Positions 1 through 5,243 of a stretch of 6,312 bases of DNA are shown here, piece after piece. Source of the stretch: Tepidimicrobium sp. (GTDB taxonomy: Bacteria; Bacillota; Clostridia; Tissierellales; Tepidimicrobiaceae); the NCBI GenBank assembly GCA_012839395.1, contig DUNJ01000002.1, positions 1 to 6,312 on the forward strand, given 5' to 3'. Within the stretch, counting starts at the first letter, position 1. Every line of letters begins with the position of its first letter. The translations under genes and the position numbers were made by a program. The notes below the pieces were generated by a model, which saw nothing but the letters and a program-made list of their open reading frames with translations, ran no database searches and had not been told where the DNA came from.

Positions 1-63
1 AGATACATCTAGTCCCTTACCTGCTAGATCCTTAGCACCATCTTTAATTTTATTCCAAACCAT
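1..63 (-). CDS. N-terminal fragment of an unrecognised gene, cut by the left edge
   Basis: Only the first 21 codons are present, beginning MVWNKIKDGAKDLAGKG and running off the window. The start is supported by an AGGGAGGGG ribosome binding site a few bases upstream (about 71-80) and by a good promoter at 93-121. The visible residues would form an amphipathic, lysine-rich helix. There is too little to assign a family. Because it has its own promoter downstream of the early-operon terminator, it probably opens a separate transcription unit. I do not recognise the product. Confidence 0.6.
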   Translation of the reverse strand, partial: MVWNKIKDGAKDLAGKGLDVS

Positions 64-92
64 ATACAATCCCCTCCCTTAAATTTGCCTTT

Positions 93-121
93 ATTATATC
101 AAATATAAGAGGGTATTTCCA
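93..121 (-). promoter_or_regulatory. Extended -10 promoter for the left-edge gene
   Basis: On the minus strand, TATAAT (93-98) is preceded by TG one base upstream, giving the extended -10 form TGATATAAT (93-101). Exactly 17 bp further upstream is TGGAAA (116-121), which matches 4 of 6 bases of the TTGACA consensus. The expected start of transcription is about 85-87, leaving a short leader before the ATG at 63. It is the best vegetative sigma-70/sigma-A type promoter in the left part of the window. Assignment is by sequence only. Confidence 0.65.
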
Positions 122-179
122 TTTTTTACTTTGGCTATTTATCAATGTTTTGTTAGGTTGCTCCACCGTCTGGATAGAA

Positions 180-548
180 TTACATATGTACTCCCTTATT
201 TTCCCGCATTAGATATTTGCATTCTACATAATTAGGCTTTCTTTTCTTTTTGTAATATGTATATACTGGCTTGCCTATCTTCCTTGCAAATTCTTCTTCT
301 AGTCTACAGCCTTCACTTGTTCCATAGACAAACACTATATCTACACTACAAATCATTCTATAACAGTATTCCATTATTTTATCTCTTTGATTATCATTGC
401 TATAAAAAGAAAATAGGTGCAATGGGGATATTGGTACTACCCCTTTTTTAATCCAGTATTTACATGCCTTTTCTACCCTTTTTTTGTTTTTCTCTGGTGA
501 CTGACTATATGGGTGACTAATAAAGGCGTATTTCCCTTGAAGATCCAT
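180..548 (-). CDS. Nucleoside 2-deoxyribosyltransferase-like protein (DUF4406/DUF7768 type)
   Basis: A 122-residue protein. The N-terminal beta strand and loop YAFISHPYS (residues 7-15), the central VDIVFVYG segment (69-76) with Asp70, and the CRLEEEFARKIGKPVY stretch (81-96) with a Glu cluster at 84-86 are the pattern of small phage proteins with the nucleoside 2-deoxyribosyltransferase Rossmann-like fold. Relatives are usually annotated DUF4406 or DUF7768. The family presumably binds nucleotides or deoxyribonucleosides, but the activity of the phage members is mostly unproven. The C-terminal tail (98-122) is lysine-rich and outside the core. The start has an AGGTGA ribosome binding site five bases upstream. 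The gene stands alone between the terminator at 640-672 and the promoter at 93-121, and I could not find a convincing promoter directly in front of it. Confidence 0.7.
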   Translation of the reverse strand: MDLQGKYAFISHPYSQSPEKNKKRVEKACKYWIKKGVVPISPLHLFSFYSNDNQRDKIMEYCYRMICSVDIVFVYGTSEGCRLEEEFARKIGKPVYTYYKKKRKPNYVECKYLMRENKGVHM

Positions 549-639
549 TCTATCACCTGCTTATCTCTCTTAGGTATGATGATTTAGGTACTCTTTTATC
601 TTGGATTAATCTTACTAGCATTTAAATATTTTTTGTACT

Positions 640-672
640 AAAAAGCCCACTTATTGGGGGATGAAGTGGACT
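640..672 (-). terminator. Rho-independent terminator of the long early operon
   Basis: Read on the minus strand, AGTCCACTT (672-664) pairs with AAGTGGGCT (652-644). This gives a nine-pair stem, with one G-T wobble, around an 11-base loop, immediately followed by a run of five T (644-640). On the plus strand the hairpin is not followed by a T run, so it acts in one direction. It lies about 130 bp beyond the stop of the regulator gene at 799. Confidence 0.8.
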
Positions 673-751
673 CTCTAGTTCTTGCGTATTCCTTTTGAAG
701 CTGTTTTGTTATGAGACACATGTCATTTAGATATTTTTCTATCTATTATAG

Positions 752-792
752 ATTATATAACAGTTTTCTGGTTAAATGTGGCAATAATGTGG
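752..792 (-). promoter_or_regulatory. Candidate activator-dependent promoter downstream of the regulator gene
   Basis: The heptamer CCACATT occurs twice on the minus strand, at 792-786 and 781-775, with an 11-bp period, i.e. about one helical turn. The inner copy ends exactly 17 bp before a TATAAT box (757-752). There is no TTGACA-like box, so the repeat occupies the -35 position, as expected for a promoter that needs an activator. A second TATAAT follows at 750-745, inside the perfect inverted repeat ATCTAT-T-ATAGAT (741-753). The position just after an ArpU/RinA-like gene suggests its product as the binding protein. That link is inference. Confidence 0.4.
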
Positions 793-798
793 AACATA

Positions 799-1269
799 TT
801 AAGATTGTGTCTCTATTACCCCTTCCCCAAATATTCCTATAGCTAACTTTTTAATTGCGTCTGTTCTTATGTTCCTGCAATGTCTTTCACTGTACCTAAC
901 TACACCACTTACCTGCCACCACTGTTTACCTTTGATATACTTCTCTGTGATGACTGTTCTTTCTATCTCTGTGAGTCCTCCCATTGCGTTGTCTATACTG
1001 TTTACCCTACTCTGCATATTCCCAATACTTCTCTCTAGATAGTGGATCTTTTCCCCTATTCCTAATGCCTTGTCTTCTACTATACTACTAAATTTATATG
1101 TTTTACTTATTGCTGGTTCATCATATTTTATTGCTGATATATCCCTTATGTCTTTGCTTTTTTCTAGGAAGTCTATCTGACTTTCTATATTATCTATTGC
1201 TATCTTAAACATATTGTAGTTATATAGAAGGTATTCTACCTTCTTGTAGTACTTTTCTTTTATCTGCAT
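799..1269 (-). CDS. ArpU/RinA-like phage transcriptional regulator
   Basis: A 156-residue protein. Residues 1-95 are mostly helical and charged, with likely coiled-coil stretches around 15-40 and 70-95. Residues 99-142, from LTEIERTVITEKYI through the Ser/Arg-rich recognition helix (SERHCRNIRTDAIKKLA), form a sigma-70 region-4-like helix-turn-helix. Length and layout match the ArpU/RinA group of small phage regulators, which usually close the early operon of Firmicute phages and switch on late genes. The Trp pair in KGKQWWQVS (114-121) sits where these proteins have a W between the two helices. The ATG has AGGAGG five bases upstream, overlapping the stop of the HNH gene, so the two are probably co-translated. 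The gene is the last one before the terminator at 640-672, which fits the role. Which promoter it controls is not shown by the sequence. Confidence 0.7.
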   Translation of the reverse strand: MQIKEKYYKKVEYLLYNYNMFKIAIDNIESQIDFLEKSKDIRDISAIKYDEPAISKTYKFSSIVEDKALGIGEKIHYLERSIGNMQSRVNSIDNAMGGLTEIERTVITEKYIKGKQWWQVSGVVRYSERHCRNIRTDAIKKLAIGIFGEGVIETQS

Positions 1270-1278
1270 GTCTACCTC

Positions 1279-1932
1279 CTATACTCCATATACATGATAT
1301 CTGTTTTCAAAGTCTTCTTGCCCTATTTGGTGGTATTCCATATGATGTGCTCTGCATAGTGCCATCTTTCTGTAACCTGTATCATCTACCTTGGTTCTGT
1401 CTCTACCCATTCCTATTGTGTCTACATGATGTATTTCCGCATCTCTGCCACATACACAACATTTCCTCTGCCTTATACATAGCTTTAGGTATCTTTCAAT
1501 GCTATCATCATCCATACCTTCTATTGGATTTTCGCTTAATGGCACTCCCACTTGGAAGGCTAACATTATTAAGTATTCTATAAAGTCTGTTGCTAGTTCT
1601 TTACTACAATCACTTAGACTAAATGGCTCATGCCCTGTTGCTTGTATAAATGATTGAGTCACCTTCTCCCTTAAGTTTTCTTTTTCTTCTCCTGTATGTT
1701 TAGCTATATCTTTTATCAGTGCAAATATTTTTCTCCTCTGCTCATTGGTTATCCATCTTAATCTTTCTAATTGCTCCTTCTCATCTATGAGCATTTCTAT
1801 TGTAATAGGTTTGTCTAGGAAGTTGTAAATATTTTTCATCACTTCAAAGGTGTTGTCCTCACTTATTGCTAGAGTTATTTTCATTCCCTTTTTTAAAGTG
1901 TTAATTTTATCTATCTCACATTTAAATTTCAT
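1279..1932 (-). CDS. Putative HNH endonuclease with phage recombination-type N-terminal domain
   Basis: A 217-residue protein of the kind annotated 'putative HNHc nuclease' in Firmicute phages. Residues 1-50 are predicted beta-rich. Residues 58-135 (beginning LRWITNEQRRKIFALIKDIA and containing FSLSDCSKELATDFIEYL) are the conserved helical domain found in these phage proteins. The C-terminal half carries the HNH core: a Cys knuckle at CCVCG (158-162), the catalytic-type EIHHVD (166-171), then a second zinc/catalytic cluster LCRAHHMEYH (192-201). All expected His and Cys residues are present, so the domain looks intact. The start has GGGGTGA as ribosome binding site. The stop overlaps the binding site of the regulator gene. 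Proteins of this type sit in replication/recombination modules and may process branched DNA, but the substrate is not established. Confidence 0.75.
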   Translation of the reverse strand: MKFKCEIDKINTLKKGMKITLAISEDNTFEVMKNIYNFLDKPITIEMLIDEKEQLERLRWITNEQRRKIFALIKDIAKHTGEEKENLREKVTQSFIQATGHEPFSLSDCSKELATDFIEYLIMLAFQVGVPLSENPIEGMDDDSIERYLKLCIRQRKCCVCGRDAEIHHVDTIGMGRDRTKVDDTGYRKMALCRAHHMEYHQIGQEDFENRYHVYGV

Positions 1933-1969
1933 CTAATCACCCCATATATGTTACGTACTGCTGTCATCT

Positions 1970-2212
1970 CTACTCAGGCATTAAGCACATTTCTTTTTCC
2001 TCTCTCCAATATGGAGGCACTGTCGGATGTTGCCTCCTGATGTTTTTACATATTTCTTTTTGTAGCTCTGCCATCTCCTCAAATAACATGAGTACTTGAA
2101 GGTTGTCCCACTTGTGTAGGGCTTTCCTGTATAATTTCAACTCAAAGTTTTCTTGTTTTAGATTTTTATTTTCTGCCAATAAATCCTCTATTACTTGTTC
2201 TTTTTTGCACAT
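1970..2212 (-). CDS. Short MazG-like protein carrying only the first metal-binding helix
   Basis: An 80-residue protein. I place the start at 2212, not at the longer in-frame ATG at 2272, because a perfect AAGGAGG lies nine bases before it and the longer form would overlap the previous gene. Residues 3-25 are a charged coil. Residues 28-60 (YRKALHKW, then LQVLMLFEEMAELQKEICK) closely resemble the first half of MazG-like phage NTP pyrophosphohydrolases, with the E-E-x-x-E metal-binding triplet at Glu45, Glu46 and Glu49. The second half of that fold, including the E-x-x-D motif, is missing: after residue 62 the protein ends in a Pro-rich tail and a stop. No continuation is visible in the bases between this stop and the HNH gene. 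It could be a truncated relic, a partner of another subunit, or a small protein that only resembles MazG. Confidence 0.6.
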   Translation of the reverse strand: MCKKEQVIEDLLAENKNLKQENFELKLYRKALHKWDNLQVLMLFEEMAELQKEICKNIRRQHPTVPPYWREEKEMCLMPE

Positions 2213-2227
2213 CCTTAACCCCTCCTT
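2213..2227 (-). repeat. Repeated ribosome binding block, copy A
   Basis: Minus-strand AAGGAGGGGTTAAGG directly in front of the start at 2212. The same 15 bases occur at 3015-3029 in front of the clamp-like gene, and the next bases (ATGTGCAAAA versus GTGCACAAAA) are also alike. It serves as the Shine-Dalgarno site and decides the start at 2212. Confidence 0.8.
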
Positions 2228-2243
2228 AATGTGAATACGCCGT

Positions 2244-3014
2244 CTATAATCGCATAGGAAGCAGTAATGCACTCTGATATTGACTTCTAATCATTATCGG
2301 TTCATGCCAACACTCTGGGCAATATACCTCTATATCCATATTTTTAAATGCCCTTAACATTGTTTCTAAATAGTCCTGATTAAATGCAACTTTTACACCT
2401 AGAAGCTTTAAGATTATTATGTTTTTATCTGATTGTTTCCTACTTTCATGATAAAACATTTCTTTGAATTTGCTTTCATTTATGAGTAATATCTTGTTAT
2501 CGTTATACTGTTGCATAAGTTTATCCAAGGTTTTTAGATAGTTACTTGCCCCAACAATCGATGTTGGATTAGCATTCTCTGTAAAGTTGTTTCTAACATC
2601 CCACCTAATATAGGTATTTTTCAAGTTCTCTGGGATACTATCACACTTTATGCTTATCGCCCTGTACCCATCCGATCCAACTAGCCGGCTATTTGTAATT
2701 CTAATATGTTCATACCAATAGGGCACAACATCATCAAGTACTGCTTGCCTTCTGCAAAACCAGGAGCACTTTATAAAAGCATCTCTAAACTCATCACCTG
2801 TTAAAGTATCATCTACTTCACTTACCACCATATTAGATAACCTAGTCTTTAAATCTTTTATTTCCTTTATAATACCAGCCTCCTCATTTTCTAAATAGAA
2901 CAAGTCCCCTTCTAAGTCTAATATTCTTCCCTCTATATCTGCGTGTTCTGCATAAATTTCATCAAGTAGAATTTCTAAATATTTTATTCTTTCTTGAATT
3001 TTAATTTTGTGCAC
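2244..3014 (-). CDS. Divergent two-domain sliding-clamp-like protein with N-terminal coiled coil
   Basis: A 256-residue protein with a GTG start. Residues 1-62 are a heptad-like coiled coil. The rest resembles the DNA polymerase III beta clamp: LVGSDGYRAISI (111-122) recalls the ATDGHRLA strand of domain II, and the end, FNQDYLETMLRAFKNMDIEV (211-230) followed by EPIMI and QSALLLPMRL (247-256), matches the last part of E. coli DnaN (FNVSYVLDVLNAL ... YVVMPMRL). A normal beta clamp has about 370 residues in three domains. Here only about 190 residues remain after the coil, with four likely clamp helices (73-90, 157-170, 179-193, 211-223), i.e. two domains, as in PCNA or T4 gp45. It probably acts as a replication or repair clamp, or mimics one. 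The CPEC pair (232-235) is unusual in a clamp. The start has AAGGAGG nine bases upstream. No polymerase gene is in the window. The family call rests on motif recognition only. Confidence 0.6.
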   Translation of the reverse strand: MHKIKIQERIKYLEILLDEIYAEHADIEGRILDLEGDLFYLENEEAGIIKEIKDLKTRLSNMVVSEVDDTLTGDEFRDAFIKCSWFCRRQAVLDDVVPYWYEHIRITNSRLVGSDGYRAISIKCDSIPENLKNTYIRWDVRNNFTENANPTSIVGASNYLKTLDKLMQQYNDNKILLINESKFKEMFYHESRKQSDKNIIILKLLGVKVAFNQDYLETMLRAFKNMDIEVYCPECWHEPIMIRSQYQSALLLPMRL

Positions 3015-3029
3015 CCTTAACCCCTCCTT
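3015..3029 (-). repeat. Repeated ribosome binding block, copy B
   Basis: Minus-strand AAGGAGGGGTTAAGG, identical to 2213-2227, ending at the GTG start of the clamp-like gene. Its first base overlaps the stop codon of the small membrane protein gene (3031-3029). It supports the GTG start. Confidence 0.8.
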
Positions 3030-3217
3030 TAATGGCCACTATTGTATTTATGGAATTCTCTTTCATAGAACTTCTTGTAAAAATTCCTCTCATTTAAAAT
3101 CTCATCATATAACTCTTCCTTTTTTATTTGCTTATACGTTTGCTGCTCTATACCAATCATCACACTTACCCAAGATACAAATACCCCTACAAAAAAGCCA
3201 ATAGTTATTTTTATCAT
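3029..3217 (-). CDS. Small membrane protein with cytoplasmic charged tail
   Basis: A 62-residue protein. Residues 3-23 (ITIGFFVGVFVSWVSVMIGI) form one hydrophobic transmembrane helix with Gly and Ser small residues. The remaining residues are strongly charged and helical, so the likely topology is N-out/C-in with the tail in the cytoplasm, or a signal-anchor. Its start resembles the short DUF3789-type proteins of Firmicute phages (MIK...GFxxG), although it is longer. The ATG has AGGGAGA about ten bases upstream, a moderate site. The stop codon overlaps the ribosome binding block of the clamp-like gene. Role unknown. Confidence 0.7.
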   Translation of the reverse strand: MIKITIGFFVGVFVSWVSVMIGIEQQTYKQIKKEELYDEILNERNFYKKFYEREFHKYNSGH

Positions 3218-3258
3218 TGTTACTCAATCTCCCTTCTCTAACTCTATTCAGTATTGGC

Positions 3259-3423
3259 TTAATCCGCTATTTCCCAAGTCCAGTTAATTAACCCATTGTT
3301 TGTTATTTCATCAACTACTCTATCAGCTATATATCTTTCTATCTCTATGTCTGACATATCCTCTATATCCTCCTGATTTATCCTAAATGCAAGAAATTCA
3401 TTAACACTTACTTTCACCTTCAT
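3259..3423 (-). CDS. Small acidic protein, 54 residues, unrecognised
   Basis: The ATG at 3423 is preceded by AAGGAAG with a good gap of about eight bases. The translation begins MKVKVSVNEFLAFRINQEDI and ends NWTWEIAD. It starts with a beta-like alternating segment (KVKVSV), followed by an acidic helix with EDIEDMSDIEIERYIADRVV and a Trp pair near the C-terminus. It is a complete ORF between the 33-residue gene and the membrane protein gene, in the same direction. I do not recognise a family. The binding site, spacing and fill of an otherwise empty gap support it as real. Confidence 0.6.
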   Translation of the reverse strand: MKVKVSVNEFLAFRINQEDIEDMSDIEIERYIADRVVDEITNNGLINWTWEIAD

Positions 3424-3456
3424 TAAATCATCTTCCTTTACCTTATTTTTCTTCTT

Positions 3457-3558
3457 TCATGCTATCTCATCTAGCATGTCAACTATATTGTTAATATCTT
3501 TGTCAAAGCAAAATCCTTTATCTATGAGACTGAATAGGTTCTCCTGTGCGATTAACAT
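3457..3558 (-). CDS. Very small protein, 33 residues
   Basis: The ATG at 3558 has AGGAGGG seven bases upstream, among the strongest sites in the window, overlapping the last codons of the MazG-like gene, so translational coupling is likely. The product MLIAQENLFSLIDKGFCFDK... ends NIVDMLDEIA: two short amphipathic helices, acidic at the end. It is too short for family recognition. Its support is the ribosome binding site and exact fit between neighbours. Confidence 0.5.
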   Translation of the reverse strand: MLIAQENLFSLIDKGFCFDKDINNIVDMLDEIA

Positions 3559-3560
3559 TC

Positions 3561-4112
3561 TTATTCCCTCCTGTTTATGGATTTTTCACTTTCAAACCCA
3601 TCCGGATACCTCTGTTTTAATTTTTCTATGTTTTTTTCTGCCACCTCTGACATATCTACATTCAACGCAGTGCATATTTCAGCTATATACCAAAGTACAT
3701 CCCCAACTTCATCCACTAACTTGTTTATATCTAAATCGTGACCTTGAAATTCACATTTCTTAACTATATCTATACATTCTCCAGCTTCACCATTTAACCC
3801 CATAACTCCATTTACTAATTTGGTTGTACTACATCTAGTATTTGAGGTTCTTTGTGCTAATCTTTGATATTCATTAAAATCTATAGCATTTTTAAGCCTG
3901 TCTAATGCTTGTTGATGATATTCCATGTTGATCCAAATTTTTCCGTACATCTGAAGTTCATCCTTGATTATCTGTCTTTCTATGATTTCTATGGCTTTTT
4001 CCAGGGCTTTAGCATCATCTCTGAATATCTGATCATCTCCATTAACTTCAAAGAAACTTTTCCTATCATCGATTAAACTTTCCAATTGTTTAATAACATC
4101 TTTGATTTTCAT
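3561..4112 (-). CDS. MazG-like nucleoside triphosphate pyrophosphohydrolase with N-terminal helical extension
   Basis: A 183-residue protein. Residues 78-175 form an all-alpha MazG-like domain, which hydrolyses (d)NTPs to monophosphate and pyrophosphate in its known members. The metal-binding residues are visible: MGLNGEAGECIDIVKK (104-119) with Glu109 and Glu112, and DEVGDVLWYIAEI (134-146) with Glu135 and Asp138. The typical ending NIEKLKQRYPDGFE (161-174) is complete. Residues 1-50 (IKQLESLIDDRKSFF, then FRDDAKALEKAIEIIE) are a separate helical module also seen as stand-alone or fused segments in phage proteins. Residues 50-77 link the two. The start has AAAGGGG eight bases upstream. The likely role is control of the nucleotide pool, or removal of alarmones or modified nucleotides. 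The substrate cannot be read from sequence. Confidence 0.8.
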   Translation of the reverse strand: MKIKDVIKQLESLIDDRKSFFEVNGDDQIFRDDAKALEKAIEIIERQIIKDELQMYGKIWINMEYHQQALDRLKNAIDFNEYQRLAQRTSNTRCSTTKLVNGVMGLNGEAGECIDIVKKCEFQGHDLDINKLVDEVGDVLWYIAEICTALNVDMSEVAEKNIEKLKQRYPDGFESEKSINRRE

Positions 4113-4149
4113 CTGTTTAACCCCTTTCGTAATTTACTTGTATAAACAA

Positions 4150-4545
4150 CTATAAAACTGCCGGGAATTGTACCTGTCTACCAAAATAAAAGTTTAATAC
4201 TTCTAAATATACTCCGAATTCACTTTCTGATAGTAATCTATATGGTCTGTACCATTCTTTGTCTTCTTCATCATATTCTTCAATATAACCTGCCCATTTC
4301 TTTCTACTTGCAGGACAATATTTCTTTAAACCACTTTTGCAACTCGAATATCCATCATAGTAATCTATTTTGCTACCATCTGCATACACCACATCACTAG
4401 CCTTTTCTATAACTAATCTTCTTCTATCTGACCTCATTAAAGAATGAACCATTATTTTAATATCTTCTTGTATTTGTTTCTCAATTGCCTTATGCCTATA
4501 TACTCTGCCTCTATAATTATAATCTGTATGAGTATTACCTATCAT
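4150..4545 (-). CDS. Unrecognised Tyr- and Arg-rich protein, 131 residues
   Basis: I choose the ATG at 4545 (MIGNTHTDYNYRGRVYRHKA) over the ATG two codons upstream, because GGAG lies one base from that codon but seven bases from the chosen one. The protein is rich in Tyr, Arg, Lys and Asp. Residues 20-45 are a basic helix (AIEKQIQEDIKIMVHSLMRS). The middle has a Tyr/Gly cluster (KIDYYDGYSSCKSG) followed by KYCPASRKKWAGYIEEYDEED. The C-terminus (LLSESEFGVYLEVLNFYFGRQVQF) looks like an amphipathic helix plus strand. No known motif is evident. Its place, just before the MazG-like gene, gives no firm hint. Confidence 0.7.
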   Translation of the reverse strand: MIGNTHTDYNYRGRVYRHKAIEKQIQEDIKIMVHSLMRSDRRRLVIEKASDVVYADGSKIDYYDGYSSCKSGLKKYCPASRKKWAGYIEEYDEEDKEWYRPYRLLSESEFGVYLEVLNFYFGRQVQFPAVL

Positions 4546-4588
4546 TTTCATTCTCCTTTCTATTGCACATAAATAACACTATCTTCAA

Positions 4589-4783
4589 CTATCTATAAAT
4601 TTTCTTAGTTCGCTTATCCTTCAATTTAATCCGTTCTATCAATACTAAATCCTTATCTTTTAAAATATTTTTAATTTCATTTATAGTGTCATGGATTTCC
4701 TTATTTCTTTTAGACTCATTTTCTATAACTGTTGTAGCCGTTGGGTCATGACACCCAGAACCGTTCTCCCAACACCTTTCCAT
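4589..4783 (-). CDS. Conserved-type small phage protein with N-terminal CWENGSGC motif
   Basis: A 64-residue protein. It begins MERCWENGSGCHDPTA, a pattern I associate with a group of short uncharacterised proteins of clostridial phages, followed by a charged helix (residues 20-46) and a basic tail ending KDKRTKKIYR. Cys4 and Cys11 with His12 could bind metal or form a disulfide. The ribosome binding site is weak (GGTGAG). The start codon lies one base after the stop of the upstream gene, so translation is probably coupled to it. Function unknown. Confidence 0.65.
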   Translation of the reverse strand: MERCWENGSGCHDPTATTVIENESKRNKEIHDTINEIKNILKDKDLVLIERIKLKDKRTKKIYR

Positions 4784-4784
4784 C

Positions 4785-4931
4785 TCAACTCACCATCTCA
4801 TATAGTTTTATTTTAATTTCTATAGGGATTAGATCCCCTATAGTTATAAACTCTTCTCTCTTTTCTTCCCCTTTTTCTTTGCTTAAACACCCAAATAACT
4901 TTCTGATCCAGTTTATTATAGCTTTAAGCAT
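4785..4931 (-). CDS. Small amphipathic, charged protein, 48 residues
   Basis: The ATG at 4931 follows AGGAGGG with eight bases between, a strong site that overlaps the end of the TTG-start gene. The product MLKAIINWIRKLFGCLSKEK starts with an amphipathic, basic helix that could sit on the membrane surface. A Lys/Glu-rich stretch (18-27) and a beta-like end (FITIGDLIPIEIKIKL) follow. The stop TGA is one base from the next start at 4783. I do not recognise a family. Confidence 0.6.
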   Translation of the reverse strand: MLKAIINWIRKLFGCLSKEKGEEKREEFITIGDLIPIEIKIKLYEMVS

Positions 4932-4943
4932 TTTTTATCCCTC

Positions 4944-5114
4944 CTATCTGTATGCTCTTTCTTCGTTTATATCTAAAGCAATTTTACAAATATTTCCGCA
5001 AGGTTCTAAACACTCTAAACAATATTTATTGCATTCCCGATATTGTGCGTATTTTTTGTAGGTTATGGCTTGTCTACAGTAGATGTTGATTTTATCTTCG
5101 CATTTATTTTTCAA
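4944..5114 (-). CDS. Cys-rich small protein, TTG start, likely metal-binding
   Basis: The start is TTG at 5114, preceded by AAGGAGG at a normal distance; there is no in-frame ATG. The product has 56 residues with seven cysteines: Cys5, Cys13, Cys28, Cys32, Cys35, Cys39 and Cys43. The last five form a dense cluster C-x3-C-x2-C-x3-C-x3-C (ECNKYCLECLEPCGNIC), which suggests zinc or iron-sulfur binding. The gene overlaps the end of the preceding membrane-peptide gene by 11 bases, and its ribosome binding site lies within that gene, a typical coupled arrangement. The C-terminal helix (KIALDINEERAYR) is charged. No family recognised. Confidence 0.6.
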   Translation of the reverse strand: MKNKCEDKINIYCRQAITYKKYAQYRECNKYCLECLEPCGNICKIALDINEERAYR

Positions 5115-5226
5115 CTTCTTCCCTCCTTAAGGTGTAGATTAGGCATATGCCTGATATTCCTACTACCACTAAAGTTAAAGCTATTGTTGCAGTAAAGACT
5201 ACCTTCAAAGCTTCTAGTGCTCCCAT
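5104..5226 (-). CDS. Single-pass membrane peptide, 40 residues
   Basis: The ATG at 5226 is preceded by AAAGGAGGAATGAAAA. An earlier ATG in that stretch is out of frame and too close to the GGAGG. The product MGALEALKVVFTATIALTLV... has one transmembrane helix at about residues 8-32 and a short charged C-terminus (LRREEVEK), which by the positive-inside rule should face the cytoplasm. Its last codons contain the ribosome binding site of the next gene. Small membrane peptides like this occur in phage early regions, where some act in host take-over or exclusion. Nothing here identifies the role. Confidence 0.6.
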   Translation of the reverse strand: MGALEALKVVFTATIALTLVVVGISGICLIYTLRREEVEK

Positions 5227-5243
5227 TTTTCATTCCTCCTTTT
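5224..5243 (-). repeat. Repeated ribosome binding/start block, copy C
   Basis: Twenty bases, read on the plus strand from the start codon (CATTTTTCATTCCTCCTTTT), are identical to 5449-5468. On the minus strand each copy is a Shine-Dalgarno site plus the ATG of the following gene. Copy C also contains the stop of the 73-residue gene. Confidence 0.85.

Noticed and set aside
130..179. Terminator after the gene at 180-548
   Set aside because: Only a weak CCA/TGG pairing, with no stable stem and no T run.
549..639. Promoter for the gene at 180-548 (TAAGAT near 615)
   Set aside because: The -10 is poor and the hexamer 17 bp upstream matches only 3 of 6 consensus bases. Not strong enough to annotate.
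711..726. Inverted repeat ATGA...TCAT and GACA-CA-TGTC
   Set aside because: The arms are only four bases each, expected by chance in AT-rich DNA.
2213..2272. Longer N-terminus (20 extra residues with CFLC) for the short MazG-like gene
   Set aside because: It overlaps the end of the clamp-like gene and lacks a ribosome binding site, whereas the ATG at 2212 has a perfect one.
4546..4551. ATG at 4551 as start of the 131-residue gene
   Set aside because: It is one base from the GGAG, too close for initiation. The next ATG is at the right distance.
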